A stretch of DNA of 64,000 nt from an uncultured Mycoplasmatota bacterium. Lineage in GTDB: Bacteria; Bacillota_I; Bacilli_A; RF39; UBA660. The stretch spans positions 31,791-95,790 of the forward strand of contig UREA01000001.1 of assembly GCA_900546715.1 (NCBI GenBank). The letters are read 5' to 3'. Position 1 is the stretch's first letter. Every line of letters begins with the position of its first letter. The notes beneath the pieces are model-generated. The model saw only the letters and a list, made by a program, of their open reading frames with translations. It was not told where the DNA came from and made no database searches. Below, piece after piece: positions 50,539-59,477 of the stretch. A program made the position numbers and the translations under genes.

Positions 50539-51348
50539 ATGAAGAAATTTATAATAGTTTTTACATTATTAATTATAAGTATCATATTATATGCTCGTTT
50601 TATTGGAACCAACAACTATAAAATAACCGAACATACTATAGAAATAGAAAATCTAAATGAATCATTTGATGGTTTCAAAATAGCTCAATTTAGTGATTTA
50701 CTATTAGGTTCCACTAAATCCATAAGTGATTTAGAAGACATCGTTAATGAAATAAATAATATGGATGCTGATATAATTGTATTTACTGGAGATTTAATAA
50801 GTAAAAGCTATGATATCAAAAATGAAGAAATTGAACAAATAAAAGAACTCTTAAGAAAATTAGATTGTACATTATATAAATATGCTGTCATCGGAGACAA
50901 TGATTTAAACAATTACAAAGAAATAATGACTGATAGCGAATTCATTGTTTTAGATAATGAATCAAACTATATATTCTATGAAGATATTACCCCAATTAAA
51001 ATCACAGGAATAACTGATACTTCCAACATTGAAAAAGCATTAAGCACTACAGATAATTTAAACACAACATATAATATTGTTTTAACCCATTATCCCGATT
51101 ATATTGATACTTTATCTGAATATAATGTTGACTTAATCTTAGCAGGACATTCCTTACTTGGTCAAATAAAAATCCCATTTGTCGGAGGTATAATAAAAAA
51201 AGATGGAGCTAATAAATACATCGACAATTATTATGAAGTAAATAATACTAAAATGTATGTATCCGGAGGCCTAGGAATTGATAACAATTATTATTATAGA
51301 CTATTTAATAAACCTGAAATTAATTTATATCGCCTGAGTAGTAAATAG
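50539..51348 (+). CDS. Metallophosphoesterase-fold protein with altered active site
   Basis: A 269-residue protein of the YkuE-type calcineurin phosphoesterase fold. It has an N-terminal membrane helix (about 3-22), then FDGFKIAQFSDLLLGSTKS, DIIVFTGDLIS, YAVIGDNDLNNYKE, NIVLTHYPDYID and LILAGHSLLGQIKIPFVGG. The metal-ligand set DxH/GNHD/GHxHGGQ becomes DLL, GDND and GHSLLGQ, so three catalytic or ligand residues are changed. Fold and order are intact. It may bind rather than cut its ligand. Diverges from the pilus operon. Confidence 0.75.
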   Translation: MKKFIIVFTLLIISIILYARFIGTNNYKITEHTIEIENLNESFDGFKIAQFSDLLLGSTKSISDLEDIVNEINNMDADIIVFTGDLISKSYDIKNEEIEQIKELLRKLDCTLYKYAVIGDNDLNNYKEIMTDSEFIVLDNESNYIFYEDITPIKITGITDTSNIEKALSTTDNLNTTYNIVLTHYPDYIDTLSEYNVDLILAGHSLLGQIKIPFVGGIIKKDGANKYIDNYYEVNNTKMYVSGGLGIDNNYYYRLFNKPEINLYRLSSK

Positions 51349-51363
51349 CTCTTTTTTTCAAAG

Positions 51364-51386
51364 AAAAAAATCCTATTTCTAGGATC
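51364..51386 (-). terminator. Terminator of the helical-protein cluster
   Basis: On the minus strand ATCCTA-GAAA-TAGGAT is a six-bp stem with a four-base loop followed by a run of T. It lies immediately after the stop of the gene at 51387. Confidence 0.7.
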
Positions 51387-51674
51387 TTATAAATATTCTA
51401 CTAATTTAAAATTAGCATTTAATCTTTCTATTAAATCTTCTGCTTCATATTGTGAAAACTTTTTATTAAAGTTACTAGCATCCATTAAAAACAAATCTGG
51501 ATAATTAATAAATATTTCTTTATAAGTATCTATTCCCAAACCTTGAATAAATTTCAAATTTTCTTCTACTAAATCTAAATGTTTACTTATTTTATCTTGA
51601 AGTTTTTTTGGAGTGTTATCTAAGCATTCTTGTATTTCTTCATTATCAAATCCATATTTTTCTAAAAATTTCAT
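51387..51674 (-). CDS. mTERF-like helical protein, 95 residues
   Basis: Helical repeats that resemble mTERF units: LEKYGFDNEEIQECLDNTPKKLQDKISKHLDLVEENLKFIQGLGIDTYKEIFINYPDLFLMD. The pairing of short turns with GFxxEEIxxxL and P(D/K)LFxxD is the mTERF pattern. No signal peptide. mTERF proteins bind nucleic acid in organelles and are rarely named in bacteria. Overlaps the next gene by four bases (ATGA). I call it mTERF-like only because of the visible pattern. Confidence 0.5.
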   Translation of the reverse strand: MKFLEKYGFDNEEIQECLDNTPKKLQDKISKHLDLVEENLKFIQGLGIDTYKEIFINYPDLFLMDASNFNKKFSQYEAEDLIERLNANFKLVEYL

Positions 51675-52324
51675 GCTACTCTCCCCATTCTTAAACCTTT
51701 TTCATGCTCCAGCAATTCATCAATTTTACTACTTAAAAATTCTAAATTACCTCCATAAGATTTCATAACTTCCATAAGCATTTCTTTAGTACTTAATCCC
51801 TTATCTTTTATTTCATCTAACTTTAATTTTACTTCTTCTTTTTTATCATCTAAAGCAAATTCTTCTAATAATCTATAAGCTAGTTCTAAAACTTCTGTAT
51901 TATCTTTAGTAACATCTTCAGTTACTTTTTCTTCATTTGTTTGTCCTAAAACATAGTTATATAAACGATTACCAAATAAATGTTGAGAAATTTTACCTTC
52001 TTCGTTTTTCCACGGTATATTATGAGCTTCACTTTCCGCTATTCTTCTAGCTACTACATTAGCATCTCTAACTGCATTTCTTGGATTTTGTTTATAAGCA
52101 TCAATAAAACCTAATTCTTCTGCTCTTTTAATATTTCTTTCTAATTCTTCATTATCCATTTGTAAAACTATTAATTGTGATGCTTTAGAAATATGAATAT
52201 CATTATCTTCAAGCAATTTTATGTTCTTTTCATCAAAATCTGTTGCAGATACCAAGAAATCTTCTATTCTTTCTTTTTCACTAAAATTACTTTTAAGTGT
52301 TTTTAAAAATTCTTCTCTTGTCAT
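51671..52324 (-). CDS. Helical protein, 217 residues, second of the cluster
   Basis: A cytoplasmic, charged, all-helical protein. It has a short region that resembles the same repeat (LIVLQMDNEELERNIKRAEELGFIDAYKQNPRNAV) and a C-terminal helical part (LAYRLLEEFALDDKKEEVKLKLDEIKDKGLSTKEMLMEVM). No domain is certain. It ends with RMGRVA and overlaps the 95-residue gene by four bases. Probably co-translated; function unknown. Confidence 0.5.
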   Translation of the reverse strand: MTREEFLKTLKSNFSEKERIEDFLVSATDFDEKNIKLLEDNDIHISKASQLIVLQMDNEELERNIKRAEELGFIDAYKQNPRNAVRDANVVARRIAESEAHNIPWKNEEGKISQHLFGNRLYNYVLGQTNEEKVTEDVTKDNTEVLELAYRLLEEFALDDKKEEVKLKLDEIKDKGLSTKEMLMEVMKSYGGNLEFLSSKIDELLEHEKGLRMGRVA

Positions 52325-52335
52325 AATACTCCTTT

Positions 52336-53589
52336 CTAATATGCCATTAATGGAACTTTTTCAGGATCAAGTCCACTAATTTGTAACACATTAATTGTAT
52401 TATTTAAACCTTTTAAATCATATTTAGTCAAAACACTTGGCACTAAATTAATATCTCTAGCAACTTTACCTAAACTTAATAATTTATTGATTTTTTCATC
52501 TAATTCTTTATCATATAGTAATTCTACATTATCTTTTAATATATCTAAACTAATCTTATTACTTTTTAACGTATTAACATTTTTTGTTAAAGTATCTTTA
52601 TCATAATGTTCCATTATTTTCTTTAAATCTTCATCCTTAAAATTAAATTCATTTAATCCACTTTCATTTAATACTTGTAATAATTTTTCTTTTTCACTTT
52701 TATTATCTTCATTTTTTACTTGTTCTTCTTTAGGTATTTCAATTTTTTCAATTACTTGACTAAATATATCTTCAAGTATAGGAGTTTCATTAACACTTTC
52801 TTTAACTTCTCCTATATTTGGAACATTTTCCTCTTTTTCGCTCTCAACTTCTACCTTTTGATCCAAAGCTACTGTATCAAAAATTTGATCTTTTGATTCT
52901 TGTTTTGCTTCAGCAATAACCTCACTTATTGTTTTACCACTTTGCTTATCTCCACTTTTTAATGTTGCATCATATTCATATAAAGCATCTTCTGGGAACA
53001 TTAAAAGTTTTGCTGCTTCTCTTCCTTCATTTTCATTAAAATCAAATTTATCAAGCAAGCTAGTAATTGCATCACGAGTAATATTTATATTACCAGATAA
53101 TGCAAGATCAAAGTATTCATTAAGTTTAGCTTGATTACTTAATGCTTCATCCTTTCTAATACCTAATTCTTCTACTTTAGTAATAGCATTATTCATTTCT
53201 GCTTCTACTTCTTCTAACTTCTTACTAGCGGCATCTTTTTCAGATACAATCTCAGAAATAGTATTAGGTAACATGCTACTTACTTTTTCATTTAATAGTG
53301 CTGGTTCAAAATCAAGTTTCAATCTTTCTAAAACATTAGCAAAATCATCTCTATTAATACTACTTAATACAGATGTTAATTTTTCTCCTTCTTCTGCTAA
53401 AGTTTTTTCATCTTCACTTAATCTATCAATTTCTTGTAAAAGAACTTCTTTTTCATTTTTAGTTCTTTCTTGAGTTTCAATAGCTTCTTCTCTTTCTTTA
53501 TTCATTTTAGTAAGAATTACGCTATTTTCTCCCCTTAAATTATATAACCTATCTAATAGGTTCTTTACTTCATTTGATAATGCTTTCAA
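52336..53589 (-). CDS. Coiled-coil plus helical-repeat protein, 417 residues
   Basis: Residues 1-75 and 95-160 are long coiled coils (NLLDRLYNLRGENSVILTKMNKEREEAIETQERTKNEKEVLLQEIDRLSEDEKTLAEE). The middle is charged and low-complexity (about 230-290). The C-terminal 120 residues are repeat-like helical hairpins (LNESGLNEFNFKDEDLKKIMEHYD, LGKVARDINLVPSVLTKYDLKGLNNTINVLQISGLDPEKVPLM). The last part resembles mTERF/PPR-like solenoids. It is first in a three-gene unit with the 217- and 95-residue helical proteins, which suggests one complex. Confidence 0.5.
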   Translation of the reverse strand: MKALSNEVKNLLDRLYNLRGENSVILTKMNKEREEAIETQERTKNEKEVLLQEIDRLSEDEKTLAEEGEKLTSVLSSINRDDFANVLERLKLDFEPALLNEKVSSMLPNTISEIVSEKDAASKKLEEVEAEMNNAITKVEELGIRKDEALSNQAKLNEYFDLALSGNINITRDAITSLLDKFDFNENEGREAAKLLMFPEDALYEYDATLKSGDKQSGKTISEVIAEAKQESKDQIFDTVALDQKVEVESEKEENVPNIGEVKESVNETPILEDIFSQVIEKIEIPKEEQVKNEDNKSEKEKLLQVLNESGLNEFNFKDEDLKKIMEHYDKDTLTKNVNTLKSNKISLDILKDNVELLYDKELDEKINKLLSLGKVARDINLVPSVLTKYDLKGLNNTINVLQISGLDPEKVPLMAY

Positions 53590-53645
53590 TTTATCACACC
53601 CTTTATTATAAATTGATTATAGCAAATTTTTTAAAAAATGTAAAT

Positions 53646-53683
53646 AAGAAAACCACAACATCTGTTATTATTGTGGTTTTCTT
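53646..53683 (-). terminator. Hairpin after the 147-residue gene
   Basis: A perfect 13-bp stem, AAGAAAACCACAA (53646-53658) against TTGTGGTTTTCTT (53671-53683), overlaps the final codons of the gene at 53668. T and A tracts flank it on both sides. Confidence 0.8.
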
Positions 53684-54111
53684 ATATTTTTCATATTTTC
53701 AAAATATTCTGGCACTAACTTTTTTTCTTTTTCACTAAATAAATAATCAAACTCTTCTAATCTTTCTTCACCCAGATATTCTATCTTACGAAGTACTATA
53801 TCTTCAAAATCTAATGTGCTCAAATAATTTATTAATCTATTATGACTAAATAATTTTCTTAATGTCCAACTATAATTTTTAGAAATAGGCATCTCTGTAT
53901 CTAATGTAACTCCTTCTTTAAATGTAAAAACATATCCATCATAATCCATATACCTAAGAAAAATTTGGGTAAATGGCAAATCACTAAAATATAAACCATT
54001 TTCTTCAAATTTAGCAGTTGCCAAAACTAAACCAAATAATACCGCATCTACTTTTTCAAACCCCATTGCAAATAATGTTTTAACAATATCTTCAGTACTA
54101 ATATTATACAT
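53668..54111 (-). CDS. Hypothetical protein, 147 residues
   Basis: Unrecognised soluble protein. It has hydrophobic blocks (TLFAMGFEKVDAVLFGLVLATA), aromatic-rich stretches (GLYFSDLPFTQIFLRYMDYDGYVFTFKEG) and a charged C-terminus (YLFSEKEKKLVPEYFENMKNIRKPQ). No signal peptide, no clear domain. GGGAGGTTATC precedes the ATG. It stands alone between the helical cluster and the importer. Confidence 0.5.
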   Translation of the reverse strand: MYNISTEDIVKTLFAMGFEKVDAVLFGLVLATAKFEENGLYFSDLPFTQIFLRYMDYDGYVFTFKEGVTLDTEMPISKNYSWTLRKLFSHNRLINYLSTLDFEDIVLRKIEYLGEERLEEFDYLFSEKEKKLVPEYFENMKNIRKPQ

Positions 54112-54301
54112 GATAACCTCCCAAAATTATTTTAATATAATTTTAGAGATTTCGTCAATATGCTTTGGTACTTAACTGCTCTTAACTGCAAAACCCCATT
54201 ATTTCGAAAACAATCAATATCATAACATATTTAAATTCAGGACAATTGTAGGTACAAAAGAAATTAAAGGTTCATATATTACTTTAGAAGGAGGAATATT
54301 T

Positions 54302-55294
54302 TTGAAAAAGAAAATAATTATTAGTATAATTGGTATAATTATAATTGGAATTATAATTACTTTATTGATAGTATTTAATAAAAAGGATGATAATGAATTA
54401 ACAAAAATCAAGCTTGCAGAGGTTACTCATAGTTCATTTTATACCCCTCTTTATGTAGCCGTTGAAAAAGGATATTTTGAAGAAGTGGGATTAGATGTTG
54501 AGTTAATACTTACACCAGGAGCTGATAAAGTAAGTGCTGCTGTTTTATCTGGTGATGTAGAAATTGGTTTTGCAGGTGCTGAATCTGCAATATATGTTTA
54601 TGAACAAGAAGAAGCTGATTACTTACAGATTTTTGCTGGCCTTACCAAAAGAGATGGTCAATTTATTGTTGCAAGAGACTCTTATGAAGATTTTTCTTTG
54701 GAAGACTTGTACGATAAAGAAATATTAGTAGGAAGATCTACGGGAATGCCTGCTTTAAATTTCTTAAATGGCCTAAAAAATATGGGCATTGACATTGATA
54801 AAATAAATATTAATTATTCAGTTGAATTTGCGGCATTATCAGGATCATTTATCGGAGGTACTGGAGATTTTGTTAATCTATTTGAACCAAATGCTACAGC
54901 CCTAGAAAAAGAAGGTTATGGTAAGGTTGTTGCAAGTGTTGGGGAGATGTCTGGTGAAGTCCCATATACGGCCTTCTATGCACGTAAAAGCTATATCGAA
55001 GAAAATAGTGATGTAATTGATGCCTTTACTAAAGCTATAGCTAAAGGTATAACTTATACAATGAATAATGATGCTGAGGATATAGCTAAAGATATAATCA
55101 ATCAATTTCCTGATACAAGTATAGAAGATTTAACACAAATGATTGAAAGATATAAAGAATATGATTGTTGGCTAGAAAGCCCATTTGTTAGTGAAGAAAT
55201 ATTTACAAATTTAGAAGATTTCTTAATTGATTTTGAGCTTTTAAATGACTATGTTCCATATAAGGATTTAGTCAACAATTTCTATAATGAATAA
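54302..55294 (+). CDS. NMT1/SsuA-type ABC substrate-binding protein with helix anchor
   Basis: A 330-residue binding protein. Instead of a lipobox it has an N-terminal hydrophobic helix (KKKIIISIIGIIIIGIIITLLIVF). Then come the typical NMT1/THI5-like start (KIKLAEVTHSSFYTPLYVAVEKGYFEEVGLDVELI, ADKVSAAVLSGDVEIGFAG) and a second lobe (PYTAFYARKSYIEENSDVIDAFTKAIAKG). The family binds thiamine precursors, aliphatic sulfonates, taurine or similar. The ligand cannot be named from sequence. TTG start at 54302, supported by GGAGGA. First gene of the importer operon. Confidence 0.85.
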   Translation: MKKKIIISIIGIIIIGIIITLLIVFNKKDDNELTKIKLAEVTHSSFYTPLYVAVEKGYFEEVGLDVELILTPGADKVSAAVLSGDVEIGFAGAESAIYVYEQEEADYLQIFAGLTKRDGQFIVARDSYEDFSLEDLYDKEILVGRSTGMPALNFLNGLKNMGIDIDKININYSVEFAALSGSFIGGTGDFVNLFEPNATALEKEGYGKVVASVGEMSGEVPYTAFYARKSYIEENSDVIDAFTKAIAKGITYTMNNDAEDIAKDIINQFPDTSIEDLTQMIERYKEYDCWLESPFVSEEIFTNLEDFLIDFELLNDYVPYKDLVNNFYNE

Positions 55295-56030
55295 ATTATT
55301 AGAAATAAAAAATTTAAGTAAAAATTACAATACTAAAATGGGAGAAGTTAAAGCTATTGATAATATAAGCTTTGATGTTTATGATAAAGAATTTTTATGT
55401 ATAATTGGCTCTAGTGGTTGTGGTAAATCAACTTTGCTTAATATTTTAGCAAATCTAGATTACTTATCTGAAGGAGAAATTATTAAGAATAATGATCTAA
55501 AAATTGGTTATATGTTACAAGAAGATTGCCTACTTCCTTGGTTAAATATACTTGATAACGCAATGCTTGGTCTAGATATCATGCATATTAAAACGGAAGA
55601 AAATATTAAATATGTTAAAAATTTATTAGAAAAATATGGTTTAGGTGATTTTCTAGAAAAATACCCTAACCAATTATCGGGAGGAATGCGTCAGAGAGTT
55701 GCATTAATTAGAACTCTTGCTACCAAACCAGATATCTTACTTTTAGATGAACCATTTTCAGCTCTTGATTATATGTCAAGACTAATGGTTAGTGAAGATG
55801 TATCAAAGATTATTAAGAACGAGAAAAAAACAGTTGTTATGATTACTCATGATATCGCTGAAGCTCTAAGTTTAGCAGATAGAATTATTGTTTTATCTAA
55901 AAGACCAGCAGTAATCAAAAAAATATACAACATAGATATTGAAGGAAGTACTCCAATGGAAAGAAGAAAATCACCACGCTTTGCACCATACTATGATTTA
56001 CTTTGGAAGGAATTAGATAAAAATGTCTAG
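55287..56030 (+). CDS. SsuB/TauB-type importer ATPase
   Basis: A 247-residue ATPase. Walker A is GSSGCGKST, the Q-loop lies in GYMLQEDCLLPWLNI, signature LSGGMRQRVALIRTL, Walker B ILLLDEPFSALDYMSR, switch His in ITHDIAEA. It matches the SsuB/TauB/ThiZ group that energises NMT1-type importers. Eight-base overlap with the binding-protein end and eight-base overlap with the permease show one operon. Substrate as for the binding protein. Confidence 0.93.
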   Translation: MNKLLEIKNLSKNYNTKMGEVKAIDNISFDVYDKEFLCIIGSSGCGKSTLLNILANLDYLSEGEIIKNNDLKIGYMLQEDCLLPWLNILDNAMLGLDIMHIKTEENIKYVKNLLEKYGLGDFLEKYPNQLSGGMRQRVALIRTLATKPDILLLDEPFSALDYMSRLMVSEDVSKIIKNEKKTVVMITHDIAEALSLADRIIVLSKRPAVIKKIYNIDIEGSTPMERRKSPRFAPYYDLLWKELDKNV

Positions 56031-56811
56031 TGAACAAAGAAAATATTTAAAAAAATTAAGATTAAGAAAATATCTAGTAATCTTCTGTCAGATATTGATT
56101 GTTATTGCTTTTTTTGGAATTTGGGAATATTTAGCTAATAAAAATATAATAAATACATTTGTCTTTTCAAAACCTAGTAAAATACTAGAAACTATTATTG
56201 GATTAATAGAAGCTAATAATTTATTTAATCATATATTTACCACATTAAAAGAAGTATTAATAGCCTTTTCTCTAGGTATTATACTAGGATTTATAATAGC
56301 TATAATTCTTTATGAATTTCCAATACTAGCAGATATAATTGATCCATTCTTAACTATGATTAATTCACTTCCTAAAGTTGCTTTAGGACCATTAATTATC
56401 ATTATTGCTGGAGCCAATACCAAAAGTGTTATTGTCATGGCTTTACTTATTAATTTAATCGTTAGTATAATTACTATATATAATGGATTTTTAAATATTG
56501 ATGAGAAAAAAATCAAAATGATTAAATCTTTTGGAGCCAACAAATTACAAATATTAACTAAACTTGTAATACCTAGTTCATATAAAACTATTATTTCAAG
56601 CCTTAAATTAAATATATCCATGAGCCTTATTGGTGTAATTATGGGTGAATTTCTAGTAAGCAAAGAAGGTTTAGGTTATTTAATAATCTATGGTACTCAA
56701 GTATTTAATTTAAGTTTAGTTATGGCAGGTATTTTAATATTAGTTGTTATATCTTATATCCTTTATAAAATTATTACTTTTATTGAAGGTAAGTTAATTA
56801 AAAAATTCTAG
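56023..56811 (+). CDS. SsuC/TauC-type importer permease
   Basis: A 262-residue BPD-type permease with six helices and the EAA-like loop KIKMIKSFGANKLQILTKLVIPSSYKTII, a SsuC/ThiX pattern. It forms the transmembrane channel of the importer. The last codons overlap a strong terminator. A decayed partial copy of its 3' end lies 2.8 kb downstream at 59478-59588. Confidence 0.9.
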   Translation: MSSEQRKYLKKLRLRKYLVIFCQILIVIAFFGIWEYLANKNIINTFVFSKPSKILETIIGLIEANNLFNHIFTTLKEVLIAFSLGIILGFIIAIILYEFPILADIIDPFLTMINSLPKVALGPLIIIIAGANTKSVIVMALLINLIVSIITIYNGFLNIDEKKIKMIKSFGANKLQILTKLVIPSSYKTIISSLKLNISMSLIGVIMGEFLVSKEGLGYLIIYGTQVFNLSLVMAGILILVVISYILYKIITFIEGKLIKKF

Positions 56812-56830
56812 ATACCCTAGAATTTTTTAA
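56803..56830 (+). terminator. Terminator of the importer operon
   Basis: AAATTCTAG (56803-56811) pairs with CTAGAATTT (56817-56825), followed by TTTAA. It contains the permease stop codon. A second hairpin lies at 56853-56879. Confidence 0.8.
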
Positions 56831-56852
56831 TACAACTATTTACCATTAGAAA

Positions 56853-56879
56853 CAGTTATTCGATTTTTTCGAATAACTG
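56853..56879. repeat. Perfect 11-bp inverted repeat downstream of the importer
   Basis: CAGTTATTCGA (56853-56863) and TCGAATAACTG (56869-56879) with a T5 loop. A diverged version (TCAGTTACTCAAATTTTTTG, then ATTAACTGATTT) lies near 59695-59730, after the duplicated permease remnant. The rest of the roughly 200-base spacer to 57027 holds nothing recognisable. Confidence 0.65.
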
Positions 56880-57026
56880 AATTTCCTTTTAATTCATTAG
56901 AGATTAACTCAAATCTCCCCGTATCTAGGATGACATGTTAATTATGGAAATAATTTTAGTGAGAAATCAAAACTATCTTGTTGATTTTCACATCAAATAT
57001 CAGTTAATTATATTGTCCATTTTACA

Positions 57027-59387
57027 CTACCACTTACTACAAATCGTGTATGTGATAACTGCAACAAAAGAAGCAATAAAAGTTACCACTAATATTATAG
57101 CAAGAGTATTAGCAAATCCACTATTATTGTTATGATTATCTGGATTTTGTTTTCTAACAAGAGTAGGACTTTTGGTATTTACTATTGTATTTGAAATATC
57201 TTTGGTTGCCTGAAATTCAGTGATTTGATTTTCTATTTTGGCTTTATGTGTTTCTTTGGCAGTAGAACCATACTCTATCATTTGGGTTGTCATATTTACA
57301 AATTCCTCTTTACTTTGACAACCAATATTCATAGAATTAAGCACATTATTTTTAGCATTCTCAATAGCGCTTTGTTGATTTTTTAAAACTTGATTTGTTT
57401 CTTCAACCGCTTTCTTTTTTCGACTAGCCTTTATTTTCTTTTCTTCCATTGGCATATTAGGATTATTACCTATTTTTGTTATTTCATCTACAATAACTTT
57501 ATCTTTAGCATTAGCATATCTAACACAGTCTTTCATAGTCATATCTAACCCTTGACTAATTCCTAGAGCTATTTCTTCTGGAGTCAAATTATCTGATAAA
57601 TTATCGCATATTGAATTTAAAGTTTGATTTATCATATGTGTCTCAAAAGTTAAAGCTTTTTCTTGGCCTTTATTATATGCCTCTTGTAATTTGGGATTAT
57701 TCTCTCTAGCAACAACAGGATTATAATTACTAGATACCATTTTATCTTGTAACATTTCAATTATACCAGAGACATTTTCTAAACTTTTATCAATACCTTT
57801 AATTGCATTTAAATTATGAGAATCTATACCAAGTAACACTTGTAAGCCATCAATTTCACTTGCTACTTTCCAAAAAATTGTACTTGGATAAGCCATACTT
57901 TCATCTTTTGAAAATAATCCCAAATTAACTTCTAAAGGAATTCCCATATCTCTTGATTTTTCACATATTATTTGGCTGGCAAGTATGCTGTTTTTATCAA
58001 ATAGTTTTTTTGATTCTTCATCGATCATGGAGTTTCGAAATTGCATAAATAAATCCGGATGGGCAACGATATCAAAAATTCCACTATCTATTCCTTTTGC
58101 TACCATATTAGCATATTCAATAGGATAATTAGGATTATTTATACCATTAATATTATTTAAATTTCTTGATACATATTGTTGCCCCAAAATCATATAATCG
58201 ACTTTATTTCTCATTGTTCCTAAAAAAGATTCTTTCATAGGGTCATATTCCGCTTCAAATCCTGCAAGTATAGTCATATTTGGATTTTCATTTTTCATTT
58301 TATCAACCAAAGAAATATACTCATCAACTTCTGATAGCAACATTCTGTTGTCTTCATCTGGTAATATTAAACCAGGGTTTGGTATATGTTTACTAAAACC
58401 CAATGCAGTAATTCCCATTTGCTTTGCAGTTTTTAAAATCTCTTCATCACTAATATACTCACTATGACCAGACCTATAAGTATGAGTGTGATAATTAAAA
58501 TTTTGAGATAGTGTAAAATTACTTACTTTTTGGTGTTCTATATGAGATGTTTTAGATAGTTCATTTATTCTTGCAAGTTTATTTCTATCAATTCTACTCT
58601 CCATAAATGAAAGATCAACTTTATCTTTAGGGTTTTGTGTATAGCTTTTCAACTTATAAATATATTCAGGTGGTGTAATAAATAATTTTTGTCCTCTAAA
58701 TGTGGCTTGTTCTCTACCAAATATTTCGCTAGCAAGCTCTGGACTTATAATATCATTTCTACTAAATATTTGCCCATTTCCATCGTGATAATAGCCCTTG
58801 TTTATAACAGTACCATCTGGTTTTCTTTCAAAACAAAATGCTCCAATATGAAAGTCTGATGCATCTAGTGTTGCAATTACTTCATGTTCACCAGATGGGA
58901 TGCCGTTTTTTAAAACTCTTGAAGTAGTTAATCTGTTATCATGAAATTGAAGTCCCATTTCCTCACATATTTCTTTAAATTTATTAATATCTGCTTCATT
59001 TAAATTAATGTCTATATCATCATGTGTTCTATTAGATTCAACACCATATTTTACATAAGCACATAAAGCCCCTGCAAGTTGATAATCCACACCTTTTTCA
59101 TTTAATTTTTTTATTAATATTTCTAATTTATTATATATTTCTTCATGATTTTCTTTCACAAGTTCTGGTGAAAATCTTTTTTCTTGTTCTTTTAAATAAT
59201 TTTGAATTACTTGATTAACAAGTTCATTTATCCTTTCAATAATAACATCATATTCATCTGAAGAATTTACAAACATACTCATCGCTTTATTTATCTTGTC
59301 TTCATCTATTAATCCTTGATATTGTTCGTTTATTTGGTCTGCTAATTTAGTAATATAGTTTTTTATCAATTGTTTTTTTTCTGCCAT
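57027..59387 (-). CDS. Nucleotidyltransferase-PHP fusion with C-terminal membrane anchor
   Basis: A 786-residue protein. Residues 1-85 are helical. Residues about 95-265 are a nucleotidyltransferase-like domain with VDYQLAGALCAYVKYGVESNRTHDDIDIN, the G-x(n)-RTHxDIDI pattern of LinA/AbiEii-type enzymes. Residues about 300-555 are a PHP phosphoesterase domain (FNYHTHTYRSGHSEYISDEE, GFEAEYDP, FDIVAHPDLFM, GIDSHNL) like histidinol-phosphatase HisJ. A coiled helical region follows (about 600-740), then a membrane helix (AIILVVTFIASFVAVITYTIC). Two enzyme modules tethered to the membrane suggest nucleotide or phosphoester processing. AAGGAGTATAGTCT precedes the ATG; an extended -10 lies at 59441-59449. 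Confidence 0.7.
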   Translation of the reverse strand: MAEKKQLIKNYITKLADQINEQYQGLIDEDKINKAMSMFVNSSDEYDVIIERINELVNQVIQNYLKEQEKRFSPELVKENHEEIYNKLEILIKKLNEKGVDYQLAGALCAYVKYGVESNRTHDDIDINLNEADINKFKEICEEMGLQFHDNRLTTSRVLKNGIPSGEHEVIATLDASDFHIGAFCFERKPDGTVINKGYYHDGNGQIFSRNDIISPELASEIFGREQATFRGQKLFITPPEYIYKLKSYTQNPKDKVDLSFMESRIDRNKLARINELSKTSHIEHQKVSNFTLSQNFNYHTHTYRSGHSEYISDEEILKTAKQMGITALGFSKHIPNPGLILPDEDNRMLLSEVDEYISLVDKMKNENPNMTILAGFEAEYDPMKESFLGTMRNKVDYMILGQQYVSRNLNNINGINNPNYPIEYANMVAKGIDSGIFDIVAHPDLFMQFRNSMIDEESKKLFDKNSILASQIICEKSRDMGIPLEVNLGLFSKDESMAYPSTIFWKVASEIDGLQVLLGIDSHNLNAIKGIDKSLENVSGIIEMLQDKMVSSNYNPVVARENNPKLQEAYNKGQEKALTFETHMINQTLNSICDNLSDNLTPEEIALGISQGLDMTMKDCVRYANAKDKVIVDEITKIGNNPNMPMEEKKIKASRKKKAVEETNQVLKNQQSAIENAKNNVLNSMNIGCQSKEEFVNMTTQMIEYGSTAKETHKAKIENQITEFQATKDISNTIVNTKSPTLVRKQNPDNHNNNSGFANTLAIILVVTFIASFVAVITYTICSKW

Positions 59388-59440
59388 AGACTATACTCCT
59401 TCACATTAATAATAAGAATACATTGATATTATCTATTAAA

Positions 59441-59449
59441 ATTATAACA
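59441..59449 (-). promoter_or_regulatory. Extended -10 promoter of the NTase-PHP gene
   Basis: Minus-strand TGTTATAAT matches TGnTATAAT and lies about 55 bases before the start of the NTase-PHP gene. Confidence 0.55.
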
Positions 59450-59477
59450 TATGCTAATATAATTTTAAAAGCTTTAA

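Noticed and set aside
54112..54301. Riboswitch (for example TPP) before the NMT1-type importer
   Set aside because: No TPP consensus (CUGAGA...ACCYGA) or other recognised core is present in the spacer; only a short CTTAACTGC direct repeat is seen near 54171-54200.
56935..57135. Possible 66-residue plus-strand gene
   Set aside because: It has no convincing ribosome binding site, overlaps the end of the NTase-PHP gene and shows no conserved-looking motif.
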